Source: Lentzea californiensis (GTDB taxonomy: Bacteria; Actinomycetota; Actinomycetes; Mycobacteriales; Pseudonocardiaceae). Taken from it: DNA of 64,000 nt. A program made the position numbers and the translations under genes. Location of the stretch: NCBI RefSeq assembly GCF_024648825.1, contig NZ_JANBBE010000008.1, forward strand, positions 62,001 through 126,000, in the 5' to 3' direction. The notes beneath the pieces were generated by a model. The model had not been told where the DNA came from and made no database searches. It saw only the letters and a list, made by a program, of their open reading frames with translations. Below are positions 19,619-27,844 of the stretch, piece by piece. Position 1 is the stretch's first letter. Every line of letters begins with the position of its first letter.

Positions 19619-19929
19619 GTGGTACGAGTGTGGTGACGACGACGGTCGGCTCTGCCGAGGCTGCCGAGGCCCTGGCGAAAGGCGTCGTCGAGGCGAGACT
19701 TGGCGCGTGCGTACAGATCGTGCCGATCCGCAGCGTCTACCGGTGGGACGGCGAGGTGCGCGTCGACGACGAATGGCAGTGCGTCGTGAAGACGTCTGCC
19801 ACCCGCGCCGACCAGCTCGTCGCGCACATCAAGGCGAATCACGACTACGACGTGCCAGAGGTCGTCGTCACCCCCGTCATCGGGGGCAACGACGACTACC
19901 TCACGTGGGTCTCAGAGGAGACCTCGTAG
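19615..19929 (+). CDS. cutA: CutA1 divalent-cation tolerance protein
   Basis: The 104-residue protein has the CutA1 core: AEALAKGVVEARLGACVQIVPIRSVYRWDGEV, ...WQCVVKTSA, and HDYDVPEVVVTPVIGGNDDYLTWV. CutA1 forms a trimeric signalling-protein-like fold; its cellular role remains debated (metal tolerance, small-molecule binding). The GTGA overlap with the preceding deaminase gene suggests coupled translation. The 3' end overlaps the convergent helicase gene by 18 bp. Confidence 0.92.
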   Translation: MSGTSVVTTTVGSAEAAEALAKGVVEARLGACVQIVPIRSVYRWDGEVRVDDEWQCVVKTSATRADQLVAHIKANHDYDVPEVVVTPVIGGNDDYLTWVSEETS

Positions 19930-21936
19930 GTGACGTGGCAACGGCTCGGTGTGCAGGACGCCGAGCCGTTGCGTCGCCCTTGTCAGCGCCACGTACAGCT
20001 CGCTGGGCGACATGCGTTGCGGTTCGACGACGAGGACGACGTCGAACTCCAAGCCCTTCGCCGCTCTCGGCGGCATCCAGCCTTCGCCGATGACGGCGAT
20101 CGTGCGTTCGTTGCACGCATCAGCGTGCGCGTCGAGTTCGTCGCGTACGGCCGCCGATACATCAGTTACGCGGCGGGCCCACGGACGTACTCCGGCCTTG
20201 CGCACCGACACCGGCGCCGACGCGTCCGGGTCGACGAGCTTCAGGACCGGGGTGGCGACGGCCATGATCTCGCCGGGGGTGCGGTAGTTGACCTCCAGCC
20301 TGCGGTAGGTGAACCGGTCGAACACCGATCCCCAGCTCCGGACGCCGCCGGCCGCCTGGCGCTGGGCCAGGTCGCCGACGACGGTCATGGACCTGTTCGG
20401 GCAGCGGCGCAGGAGCACACGCCAGTCCATCGCGGACAGTTCCTGTGCCTCGTCCACGACGAGGTGGCCATAGGTCCACGTGCGGTCGCCGGCGGCTCGC
20501 TCGGCGAGGGTGCGCTGGTCCCGGGCCTCGTGCCGGGCGGCCAGCACCTCGGCGTTGACGAAGTCCGTGACGATGTACTCGTCGGAGTCCGCGCGCCTGT
20601 CGATCGACAGGACGTCCATGACGCCGCGCGCGTATTCGAGCTGTTCCTCCTCTTCTCGTCTCGCCGCGCGCTCCGCGGCTCCGTCGGACCCGAGCAGGTC
20701 GGCGAGCTCGTCCAGCAACGGCACGTCGGACACCGTCCACGCTTCGGCGTCGGGCCGGTGCAGTTCCGGTGCGCCGATCCGGAAACAGCGGCCGTCGTAC
20801 AGGTCGGCGAGCAACTGCTCCGGTGTGAGCAGCGGCCACAACCTGTCGACGGCGTCGCGCAACGCGGGGCTGTGCCGGAGTTCGTGGCGGACGTCCTCCT
20901 CGATCTCCGGCCAGTCGACGCCGATCAGCCGCATCGCCGGCGCGACGAGTTCCTCGGCGAGCGCGAGGAAGAAGTACTTGCGCGCGGCGTTGTGCGGCAG
21001 TCCGTAGTAGCGCGTCTTCTCCCGCGCGACGGCGGCGACGTGCGCGTCGAGCGGGACGACGACGTCCTCCAGCTCGATCTCGATGGGCTCGTCGGGAAGT
21101 TCCTGCCGGTCGGCGACGGCGACGGCCAGCAGGTCCAGAACTGATGTGTCGCCCTTCAGCCGTTGCAACGCCGGGGTGTCCTCGACGTCGGTGACGACGC
21201 CGGGATACAGCTCTCCGGGTGTCGCGAACACGACGTCGGTCTCCCCCAGAGACGGCAGGACGTCGCCGACGTAGCGGAGGAAGCCGGTGTTCGGGCCGAC
21301 GATCAGCACTCCGTGGCGCGACAGGCGTTCACGGCGCGTATACAGCAGGTATGCCACGCGGTGCAGAGCCACGGCGGTCTTGCCCGTCCCCGGCCCCCCT
21401 TCGATCACCAGCACGCTGGGCCCCGAGTAGCGGATGATCTCGTCCTGCTCGGCCTGGATGGTCGAGACGATGTCGCGCATCGTCGCGGTCCGCGGTGCGT
21501 TGAGGGCGTCGAGCAGTGCGGCCGTGTCGGTCAGCAGTTCGTCGTCGTGGAAGTCGCACAGCTCCCGGTGACGAACCCGGAAGTGCCGCCGCAGTACGAC
21601 ACCCTCCGGGTTCGCGGCGGTCGCCGTGTAGAACGGACGCGCCGCGGGCGCGCGCCAGTCCAGCAACAGTGGTTCGAAGTCGTCGTCGAACAGTCCGATC
21701 CGTCCGATGTAGGTGCAGTCGCCGTTCTCCGAGTCGATGCGGCCGAAGCACAGTCCCACCTCGGCCGCGCGGTACTTCCCCAGTTCCCTCGTGAGCACCT
21801 CGACGGAGGCCTCCCGGTCCAGTCGCGGGGTGACGGTGTCCCGCAGTGCGGCCGCAAGACCGGCAGCCGCTTTGTTCCGTTCTTTGTCGAGCCTTTCATA
21901 CAGAGAGGTGATCCGTGCCTGTTCGCTCGCCAACAC
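19912..21936 (-). CDS. HelD/HelR-type RNA polymerase-associated ATPase
   Basis: The 674-residue UvrD-like protein has an N-terminal coiled-coil arm (SLYERLDKERNKAAAGLAAALR), a Walker A GGPGTGKT at 180-187, VDEAQELSAMDW (Walker B), GDLAQR, VNYRTPGEIM and a C-terminal ALTRATQRLGVL. Its size, the N-terminal arm and LDWRAPAARPFYTA place it with HelD-class factors that pull RNA polymerase off DNA, rather than DNA-repair helicases. HelR, the Streptomyces member, dislodges rifamycins. GTG 21936 follows AGGGGGCAAG. The upstream region has paired TGTGATACAA arms but no recognisable RAE element. It is a single gene facing cutA. Confidence 0.88.
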   Translation of the reverse strand: MLASEQARITSLYERLDKERNKAAAGLAAALRDTVTPRLDREASVEVLTRELGKYRAAEVGLCFGRIDSENGDCTYIGRIGLFDDDFEPLLLDWRAPAARPFYTATAANPEGVVLRRHFRVRHRELCDFHDDELLTDTAALLDALNAPRTATMRDIVSTIQAEQDEIIRYSGPSVLVIEGGPGTGKTAVALHRVAYLLYTRRERLSRHGVLIVGPNTGFLRYVGDVLPSLGETDVVFATPGELYPGVVTDVEDTPALQRLKGDTSVLDLLAVAVADRQELPDEPIEIELEDVVVPLDAHVAAVAREKTRYYGLPHNAARKYFFLALAEELVAPAMRLIGVDWPEIEEDVRHELRHSPALRDAVDRLWPLLTPEQLLADLYDGRCFRIGAPELHRPDAEAWTVSDVPLLDELADLLGSDGAAERAARREEEEQLEYARGVMDVLSIDRRADSDEYIVTDFVNAEVLAARHEARDQRTLAERAAGDRTWTYGHLVVDEAQELSAMDWRVLLRRCPNRSMTVVGDLAQRQAAGGVRSWGSVFDRFTYRRLEVNYRTPGEIMAVATPVLKLVDPDASAPVSVRKAGVRPWARRVTDVSAAVRDELDAHADACNERTIAVIGEGWMPPRAAKGLEFDVVLVVEPQRMSPSELYVALTRATQRLGVLHTEPLPRHLRGLL

Positions 21937-21945
21937 CTTGCCCCC

Positions 21946-22013
21946 TGTGATACAATCCTCTTATCTTCCCGGAAGATTCATTCCGAAAATCCAAAGCCAT
22001 TCTTTGTATCACA
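21946..22013. promoter_or_regulatory. paired inverted TGTGATACAA arms and palindrome upstream of the HelR-like gene
   Basis: TGTGATACAA at 21946-21955 is exactly repeated in inverted orientation at 22004-22013. Between them, 21963-21977 is a 7+1+7 palindrome (ATCTTCC C GGAAGAT). Each arm contains an extended -10-like TGATACAA: the right arm reads towards the HelR-like gene, the left arm towards the GH4 gene. The left arm also abuts the HelR-like ribosome-binding site. Combined promoter/operator function is inference. The rest of 21937-22225 has only a 39-codon frame at 22051 without a good ribosome-binding site. Confidence 0.45.
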
Positions 22014-22225
22014 CTTCAGTCGCGCGCGGCACCCTTTGCGAGAGCCCGCGATGAAGGTGATCGCCCTGGTCAGCGGCCCCGAAGAGCGTTCGCAGGCTCC
22101 GCACCCTTTCAACAGCGGATTGACTGCCAAACCTCCGGCAATTCGTCGTCGACCGCACCTGGAAATGTAGGATTCAGCGAAGCGGCCGCCACTGCGGAAG
22201 AGGCCTGAATGGATGTGGTGAAGGC

Positions 22226-23524
22226 ATGAAGCTGGTCATCCTCGGCGGGGGCGGCTTCCGCGTGCCGCTCGTCTATCGCGCGTTGCTCGCCGATCACTCG
22301 CCCGGTCGCGTGACGGAGGTCGTGCTGCACGATCTCGACGCTGCCCGGCTGTCCGCGATCGGAGGCGTTCTCGCCGAACTCGCGACCGGCACAGCGCATG
22401 CGCCGGCCGTGACGACGTCGACCGACCTCGACGAGACGTTGCGCGGGGCGGACTTCGTGTTCTCCGCGATCCGCGTCGGCGGGCTAGACGGACGCGCGGC
22501 CGACGAGAGCGTCGCGGCAGGCTGCGGCGTGCTCGGGCAGGAGACCGTTGGCGCTGGCGGCGTTGCATACGGTCTGCGTACCGTGCCCGTTGCGCTCGAC
22601 ATCGCGCGCCGCATATCAGTGCACGCGCCGGACGCATGGGTCATCAACTTCACGAATCCCGCCGGCATGGTCACCGAGGCGATGGCGGCACACCTCGGCA
22701 GTCGCGTCATCGGCATCTGCGACTCTCCGGTCGGCCTCGGGAAGCGGGTCGCGCGGGCGGTCGGCGCCGATCTCGCAGACGCGTGGCTCGACTACGCCGG
22801 TCTCAACCACCTCGGCTGGCTGCGGGGTGTCCACGTGCACGGGCGGGACGTGCTGCCGGACCTGCTCGCGGACACCGAGCGGCTCGAGTCGTTCGAGGAG
22901 GGCAAGCTCTTCGGCTCGGAGTGGCTGCGGACGCTGGGTGCCATTCCGAACGAGTACCTGCACTACTACTACTTCACGCGTGAGGCAGTGGAGTCCGGCG
23001 CCTCGCGCGGGGCGTTCCTCCAGGAACAGCAGAAGCGGTTCTACGCGGCTCCTTCTTGGGAGAACTGGGAACGGACCCGCCTCGAACGCGAGCAGACGTA
23101 CATGGCCGAGACCCGCGAGGACGAACGCGACAGCGACGACCTCGACGGCGGAGGCTACGAGCGGGTCGCCCTGGACCTGATGCACGCCATCGCGTCCGAC
23201 AACCGAGCCACCTTGATCCTCAACGTGCCCAACAAGACGACGCTGGCCTGTCTGGACGCGGACGCCATCATCGAGGTGCCGAGCCTTGTGGATGCGAACG
23301 GCGCGCGGCCCGTCTCGGTCAGCCAGGTGCCGGATGAGGGCGTCGGACTCGTCACCGCACTCAAGGTCGTCGAACGCGCCACCATCAAAGCCGCCATCAG
23401 CGGTGAACGCGCACATGCGGTGAAAGCGTTGGCGCTGCATCCGCTCGTTGACTCCGTGAACATCGCCCGCAAGATCGTCGACGCGCATCCGCTCCTGTCC
23501 GGAGTCTTCCGCGCCACGTTCTGA
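22226..23524 (+). CDS. GH4-family 6-phospho-beta-glucosidase-like enzyme
   Basis: The 432-residue protein has an N-terminal Rossmann motif VILGGGGFRVPLV, INFTNPAGMVTEAM, the metal-binding Cys in IGICDSPVGLGKR and His in GLNHLGWLRGV, and YLHYYYF. GH4 enzymes use NAD+ and a divalent metal and hydrolyse glycosides by an oxidation/elimination route. The NHLGW type is usual in the 6-phospho-beta-glucosidase branch. No phosphotransferase system is adjacent, so the physiological substrate is uncertain. ATG 22226 follows GTGAAGGC. Confidence 0.88.
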   Translation: MKLVILGGGGFRVPLVYRALLADHSPGRVTEVVLHDLDAARLSAIGGVLAELATGTAHAPAVTTSTDLDETLRGADFVFSAIRVGGLDGRAADESVAAGCGVLGQETVGAGGVAYGLRTVPVALDIARRISVHAPDAWVINFTNPAGMVTEAMAAHLGSRVIGICDSPVGLGKRVARAVGADLADAWLDYAGLNHLGWLRGVHVHGRDVLPDLLADTERLESFEEGKLFGSEWLRTLGAIPNEYLHYYYFTREAVESGASRGAFLQEQQKRFYAAPSWENWERTRLEREQTYMAETREDERDSDDLDGGGYERVALDLMHAIASDNRATLILNVPNKTTLACLDADAIIEVPSLVDANGARPVSVSQVPDEGVGLVTALKVVERATIKAAISGERAHAVKALALHPLVDSVNIARKIVDAHPLLSGVFRATF

Positions 23525-23730
23525 GATCGTGGACGCCCACCTCTTGCGGCAACTCAGTGGATGTCTCGTTCCTGTCTGTGGAGCGCATCGTGGCGGAAGA
23601 CATCGCGAGCGATCGGGGACGCTGGACGAGCAGTTTCGCGCGGCGATCGACGTTGACGACCTCGCAGCGTTCAAGGAGTGACGAGGGTCTGATGCCGAGT
23701 GGCGGTGTTCTTAACTACGCTCGTCCGCAA

Positions 23731-24216
23731 ATGGACACCACCACCTCTCGCCGCGTGCCACTCGTCATGGGCATCGCCGTGCTCGTGCTGCTGCTGGACC
23801 AGGCCACGAAGTTCTGGGCCGAGAACGCGCTGACCGGCCGCGCGCCCATCCCCGTGCTCGGGGAGTTCCTGCAGCTCAGGCTCCTCTACAACCCCGGCGC
23901 AGCGTTCTCGATCGGTGCGGGGTCGACGTGGATCTTCACCATCGTCGCGGCCGTCGCCGTCGTGATGCTCGCGCGGTACGGCATGCAGCCGCAGACGAGG
24001 CTGCGGGCGGCCGCGCTCGCGTTGATGCTGGGCGGCGCGACGACGCACCTGCTCGACCGGCTGTTCCGGCCGCCGGGCTTCGCGCGCGGGCACGTCGTCG
24101 ACTTCCTCGACTACAACGGCTGGTTCGTCGGCAACGTCGCGGACATCGCGCTGGTCTGCGGTGCGATCCTGCTCGTGCTGCTGAGCTTCACCCCGACGAA
24201 GCAACCTGCCGAGTGA
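23731..24216 (+). CDS. lspA: signal peptidase II (LspA), variant motif
   Basis: The ATG at 23731 gives 161 residues, the normal LspA length, with four membrane segments. Present are LLLDQATKFWAE, the loop RLLYNPGAAFSIG and the two catalytic aspartates in GHVVDFLDY and VGNVADIAL. The usual GGAxGNxxDR motif reads GGATTHLLDR, so the Gly-Asn pair is Thr-His. The enzyme cleaves prolipoprotein signal peptides at the lipobox Cys. This may be a specialised paralogue rather than the housekeeping copy, which is often next to rluD in actinobacteria. Its 3' end overlaps endonuclease V by 29 bp. Confidence 0.82.
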   Translation: MDTTTSRRVPLVMGIAVLVLLLDQATKFWAENALTGRAPIPVLGEFLQLRLLYNPGAAFSIGAGSTWIFTIVAAVAVVMLARYGMQPQTRLRAAALALMLGGATTHLLDRLFRPPGFARGHVVDFLDYNGWFVGNVADIALVCGAILLVLLSFTPTKQPAE

Positions 24217-24853
24217 GCGTGTCGGCGCGGCGGGTCGTCTCGGGCAGCCGGTAGCGCGGGGCCAGCCGCAACACCTCCGCACATGCCCGGTCCAAGTCGA
24301 TCTTGTGGCCGATCGACACGAAGACGGGCTTCACGCCATCCTGCGTGCGCAGGGCTCTGCCGACGACCTCGTCGCCGTCGTCACCGTCCATGACGAGGTC
24401 GCTCATCGAACCGCGGGCATGGCCGGGCTGCTCGAACGCGCCCATCGGGTTCTTCGCGACACCGACGCTCGGGATGCCCGTGTGCACGCCGAGGTGGCAC
24501 GCCAGGCCGAACCTGCGCGGGTGCGCGAGGCCCTGACCGTCCGCGACCAACAGGTCGGGTGCGACGGTCACCTGATCGAGGGCCCGCAGCAGGACCGGCA
24601 TCTCGCGGAACGCGAACAGCCCCGCGATATAGGGGAAGTCCGTCGTGTCCTCGACGATGACCTCGTCGAGGATGGCCAGCGTTTTTGCATCGAACACCAC
24701 ACAAACGCCCGCAACCGAGTCATTGCTACGGTAGCCGACGTCCAGGCCTGCGACGGTGTCTATCTGCAGGTCAGGGGCGCTTTCGGTGATCACCTGGGTG
24801 CGCAGGCGTTCTTGCATCGCGACGGCGTCGTCAACCGTTCTGGGCCACTCCAC
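24188..24853 (-). CDS. nfi: endonuclease V
   Basis: Endonuclease V nicks DNA (or RNA) next to deaminated adenine (inosine). The protein shows the family blocks VAGLDVGY (catalytic Asp), DFPYIAGLFAFREMPVLL, LLVADGQGLAHPRRFGLACHLGV (catalytic Asp in ADG), IPSVGVAKNPM and a C-terminal VSIGHKIDLDRA...YRLPETTRRAD. I start at GTG 24853 (VEWPRTVDD), which aligns with the usual N-terminus; the frame is open to 24913 but would then lie deep inside the upstream gene. It overlaps the DUF3500 gene by 23 bp and is probably co-transcribed with it. Confidence 0.9.
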   Translation of the reverse strand: MEWPRTVDDAVAMQERLRTQVITESAPDLQIDTVAGLDVGYRSNDSVAGVCVVFDAKTLAILDEVIVEDTTDFPYIAGLFAFREMPVLLRALDQVTVAPDLLVADGQGLAHPRRFGLACHLGVHTGIPSVGVAKNPMGAFEQPGHARGSMSDLVMDGDDGDEVVGRALRTQDGVKPVFVSIGHKIDLDRACAEVLRLAPRYRLPETTRRADTLTRQVASSG

Positions 24854-25796
24854 GGACGACAGTGTGCCGTGACGCGTCGTAGTGGGCGGCGAGGAGGTCA
24901 TCGCCGAAGTCACCTGAATGGCGACGCCAGACAGTGTGGACGTGGTTGGCCTCGTTGGCCGTGTTGTCGTACTCGATGAGCAGGTCCGGGCCTTGAACGC
25001 GGTAGTAGTGGCCTTCGCCTCGGCGCAGGGAGCCTTCCCACGAGAAGTGCAGGCGCTCCGGGTCGATCTGGGCGAACTCCTCGTCGGCCAGTTCGTAGGA
25101 GAGCCGGTCGAGGTAGAAGCGGACGATGTCGACGAGCAGCTCCGCCGCGGGTTTGCCGAGCTGAGCCGGCGTCACGCCGATCGGTTCAAACGGGCTGGTT
25201 CGCGGCGAGTTGCCGCTGCGGATGTCGTGCGGAGCGGTGTCCGAGACGACGGCCAGGCGGCGCGCGGTCGGGCCCATGCGGTCCAGGAGTTCGCGGGCGA
25301 GTTCCTCCTCCAGTCGCAGTGGCTGGCCCACGACGCGCCCGCGGTAGGTGACACGGGCCGGGTTCGCGCCGAGGAAGAACGGTGTCGCCGAAACGCGGCC
25401 GTCGGCGATGACGACGTTCACCGACAGGTGGTGTCCCTCGACTCGCCAACCCCACGGGTCGTCACCACCGGGCGTGCCGAAGAGCACGGTCCAGAAGTCG
25501 CCGTTATGTCGATCGCGGTGCCCGCCTTCGCGGTGGTCGAGCACGTCTTCCAATGCCATCACCGCTGCGGCCTGGGCATAAGCATGCGGGCTGAGCACTG
25601 TCGCGAGCATGCCGTGCACCGCCTTGCGCTGCTCTCGCCGAAGCTCGCCTAGCGCGAGTCCTGGGCGTGTACCGGGTGTGTACGCCCAGCGGTGCCTCAG
25701 GTCGTCGTCGGTGATCGCGCGAATCGCGTGTTCGCGCTGGTCAGCGGCGAGCAAGCCAATATATCGGTGCGTGGCGTCGGCGACGTCGTGCAGCAT
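24831..25796 (-). CDS. DUF3500 family protein
   Basis: The 321-residue protein has a helical N-terminus and the conserved core DFWTVLFGTPGGDDPWGWRVEGHHLSVNVVI, ATPFFLGANPA and a C-terminal LHFSWEGSLRRGEGHYYRVQGPDLLIEYDNT with HVHTVWR. These are hallmarks of DUF3500, a widespread family of unknown biochemical role. There is no signal peptide in this version. The regular His/Trp-rich blocks resemble a metal site, but that is only a suggestion. It is divergent from the ArsR gene across 143 bp. Confidence 0.85.
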   Translation of the reverse strand: MLHDVADATHRYIGLLAADQREHAIRAITDDDLRHRWAYTPGTRPGLALGELRREQRKAVHGMLATVLSPHAYAQAAAVMALEDVLDHREGGHRDRHNGDFWTVLFGTPGGDDPWGWRVEGHHLSVNVVIADGRVSATPFFLGANPARVTYRGRVVGQPLRLEEELARELLDRMGPTARRLAVVSDTAPHDIRSGNSPRTSPFEPIGVTPAQLGKPAAELLVDIVRFYLDRLSYELADEEFAQIDPERLHFSWEGSLRRGEGHYYRVQGPDLLIEYDNTANEANHVHTVWRRHSGDFGDDLLAAHYDASRHTVVRGVAQNG

Positions 25797-25939
25797 GCTT
25801 CGAACTTATAGGCCTTGAGGTCGCGGAGCAGCAGCTAGCGGGTTCCCGCGTGCGGCCGAAGTGTGTCGTTGAGAGTCACCTGCCGATGTTGCCGTTCCGA
25901 GCTCGAAACCTCGGTTCACAGGTGTTAAAAGCTTACGTA

Positions 25940-26286
25940 ATGAAGCTGCCACATGATGATGACGCCATCTGGCGCGCCCTCGCGAATCCCTGAGGCGCGC
26001 GATTCTCGACGTTCTGCGCACGGGACCGCGCACCACGGGCGAACTGGTCGAGGCGTTGGAGACCAGCCGGCACGTCGTCATGCAGCACCTCGGTGTGCTC
26101 CGCGAGGCCGATCTGGTGCTCGTGGAGCCGCGGGGCCGGAAGCGGGTCAACCACCTGAATCCCGTGCCCATCCAGCAGATCCACCAGCGGTGGGTCGCGC
26201 ACTACGAGGAGAACTGGGCAGCGGCGCTGGTCGGCTTGAAGCTCACGGTCGAGAGCGCCGGACAGGAGGATGAGCACGTTGGCTGA
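25940..26286 (+). pseudogene. ArsR-type regulator with a one-base deletion
   Basis: ATG 25940 opens MKLPHDDDAIWRALANP and stops at TGA 25991. Skipping to the next frame at CTG 25990 continues smoothly as LRRAILDVLRTGPRTTGELVEALETSRHVVMQHLGVLREADLVLVEPRGRKRVNHLN through 26286. ArsR proteins normally read ALANPLRRAIL here, so one base appears to be missing in CCC at 25988-25990. The reconstructed protein is about 115 residues: an HTH of the type that pairs with AHSA1/SRPBCC proteins, which indeed follows with a 17-bp overlap. It is either a recent pseudogene or a sequencing error. Confidence 0.8.
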
Positions 26287-26758
26287 ACCTGGTACCGAGC
26301 TGTTGCACAGCATCGTGATCGCCGTACCCATCGAGAAGGTGTGGGCGGAGATCACCAAACTCGACGGCAAGCAGCGCGCGATGATGGACGCGTTTCTCGA
26401 CTCCGCGCTCGAACCAGGCGCGCCGCTGTACTACCGGTCCACCGATGGCAAGCGGGTCTTCGTCATCGGCCGCGTCGTCGAGGTCAACCCGCCCAGACTG
26501 CTCTCCCACACCCAGCGGCTCACCATGCGCGACGATCCGTGGACCGTCGTCTCGTGGGAACTTGAAGAGGTCGACGGCGGCACGCGGGTGACGCTGCGTA
26601 ACTCCGGTTGGCCCGAGGGCGTCAAGCGGCTCGACAAGGTCGACGCGACCTGGAAGGGCATCCTCGCCGCACTCAAGCAGGTCGTGGAGTCCGGTGATGT
26701 CGGCGCCGCGCTGAGGTTCCAGTACGCGATCATGCGCGCCTTCATGTGGGCCGTCTAA
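26270..26758 (+). CDS. SRPBCC (AHSA1-like) domain protein
   Basis: The 162-residue START-like fold begins LLHSIVIAVPIEKVWAEIT and has a central LYYRSTDGKRVFVIGRVVEVNPPRLLSHT and WELEEVDGGTRVTLRNSGWPEG, then a long C-terminal helix (WKGILAALKQVVESG). AHSA1-type proteins of this kind are commonly encoded with an ArsR regulator and are thought to bind hydrophobic ligands. It starts inside the 3' end of the ArsR gene, so it was translationally coupled to it; the frameshift upstream may now lower its expression. Confidence 0.88.
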   Translation: MSTLAEPGTELLHSIVIAVPIEKVWAEITKLDGKQRAMMDAFLDSALEPGAPLYYRSTDGKRVFVIGRVVEVNPPRLLSHTQRLTMRDDPWTVVSWELEEVDGGTRVTLRNSGWPEGVKRLDKVDATWKGILAALKQVVESGDVGAALRFQYAIMRAFMWAV

Positions 26759-26773
26759 AACGTGAAACCTGGT

Positions 26774-26819
26774 TTAGCAATGACTCTTCGGACGTCGACG
26801 TCCAAAGAGCCATTGCTAA
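26774..26819. terminator. 46-bp near-perfect inverted repeat between convergent genes
   Basis: The two 23-base halves are inverted copies with two mismatches and no loop, centred on GACGTCGACGTC. The repeat lies 16 bp after the SRPBCC stop and 45 bp after the MBL stop on the other strand. It could form a strong hairpin in either transcript. No U-tract follows. A bidirectional terminator is the simplest reading. Confidence 0.6.
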
Positions 26820-26863
26820 GCAGCAGCTCAGAGCCCTGAAGGAAGCAATATATTGGGTGGGCG

Positions 26864-27805
26864 TCAGGCGTGGCAGGCGATGGGGCCGCCGTGGAGCTCC
26901 ATCATGTCCATCCAGACGCGAGGCAGTTCGAGGCGCTCGGAGAGCGGTTTGCCGTCCAGTTCGTGGTAGGCGCGGTGGAGGTTGCCGACCAGGCGTTCGG
27001 ACTCCTGCCACGACGAGAAGCGCGACTCCCCCGCCTCCCGGACGACTTCCATCGGGGTCTTGCCGGCGGCATGGCCGGACTTGGCCAGGTCTGAGAGGTA
27101 GGTCGTGTAGGCGACCAGGTCATCGAGAACGCGGGCGATTTCGGGGCCTCGCAGTAGCGGACCGTGACCGGGGACGATCACGTCGGCGTTGAACGCGCGC
27201 AGGAACTCGAGTGCTGACAGGTAGCCATGGATGCTGCCCTCCGCGAGGAACGGCTGGCCGCCCGCGAAGACCAGGTCGCCGGTGAACAGGACGCGCTCGG
27301 CCGGGAGCCACGCGACGGTGTCGCCGCGGGTGTGCGCTGGGCCGGGGTGGTGCAGTTCGACCACGCGCGTGCCCAGGTGCAGCGTCAAAGAAGTGCTGTA
27401 TGTGAGGGACGGCGGGCGAACCTCGATGTGGCCGTAGTCCGGGCCGGTCAGGACCTGCGCGGCGATCAGACCGGCGGCGAGCACCTCTTCGCGGCACGCC
27501 TCATGGCCGACGATCACCGTCGAGGGCGGCACGAGCCAGTTACCGAAGGTGTGGTCACCGTGGTGGTGGGTGTTGATCACGTAGCTGGGAGCGGCGGCGG
27601 ACACCGATGCCACCGAGGCGAGCAACGCGCGGTTGCGGGCCTCGGTGGACGTGGTGTCCACGAGCAGCAGCGTGTCGTCCGAGCCGACGACGACACCGGT
27701 GTTGTTGATCATCCAGGACCCGTCGGGCTGGATGTAGGCGTGGACCCCTGGTGCGACCTCCACCAGTTCTGGGACGAGTTCGGGCCGGTCAGGAGAAGGT
27801 TTCAC
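26864..27805 (-). CDS. MBL-fold metallo-hydrolase
   Basis: The 313-residue metallo-beta-lactamase-fold protein has the zinc motif THHHGDHTFGN (His80-82, Asp84, His85), HHPGPAHTRGDTVAW (His), LFTGDLVFAGG (bridging Asp) and VIVPGHGP (His). It has no signal peptide. The C-terminal extension (residues ~225-313) is helical. Substrate is not evident; such stand-alone members are often thioesterases, lactonases or cyclases. An isolated gene, convergent with the SRPBCC gene across a long hairpin. Confidence 0.87.
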   Translation of the reverse strand: MKPSPDRPELVPELVEVAPGVHAYIQPDGSWMINNTGVVVGSDDTLLLVDTTSTEARNRALLASVASVSAAAPSYVINTHHHGDHTFGNWLVPPSTVIVGHEACREEVLAAGLIAAQVLTGPDYGHIEVRPPSLTYSTSLTLHLGTRVVELHHPGPAHTRGDTVAWLPAERVLFTGDLVFAGGQPFLAEGSIHGYLSALEFLRAFNADVIVPGHGPLLRGPEIARVLDDLVAYTTYLSDLAKSGHAAGKTPMEVVREAGESRFSSWQESERLVGNLHRAYHELDGKPLSERLELPRVWMDMMELHGGPIACHA

Positions 27806-27844
27806 CCGAGCCAGCGTACTGAGGCGTTTCCGGTCCGCCGCCGG

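Noticed and set aside
22051..22170. 39-residue frame MKVIALVSGPEE...
   Set aside because: No ribosome-binding site, no recognisable fold, and a basic Pro-rich tail. It could be a fragment but cannot be supported as a gene.
21937..22225. RAE element for rifamycin induction
   Set aside because: I looked for the RAE consensus near the HelR-like gene and near 34023-34098 and found no convincing match.
26864..27805. Quorum-quenching lactonase call for the MBL protein
   Set aside because: The HxHxDH motif is common to many MBL hydrolases, and no feature specific to acyl-homoserine lactonases was recognised.
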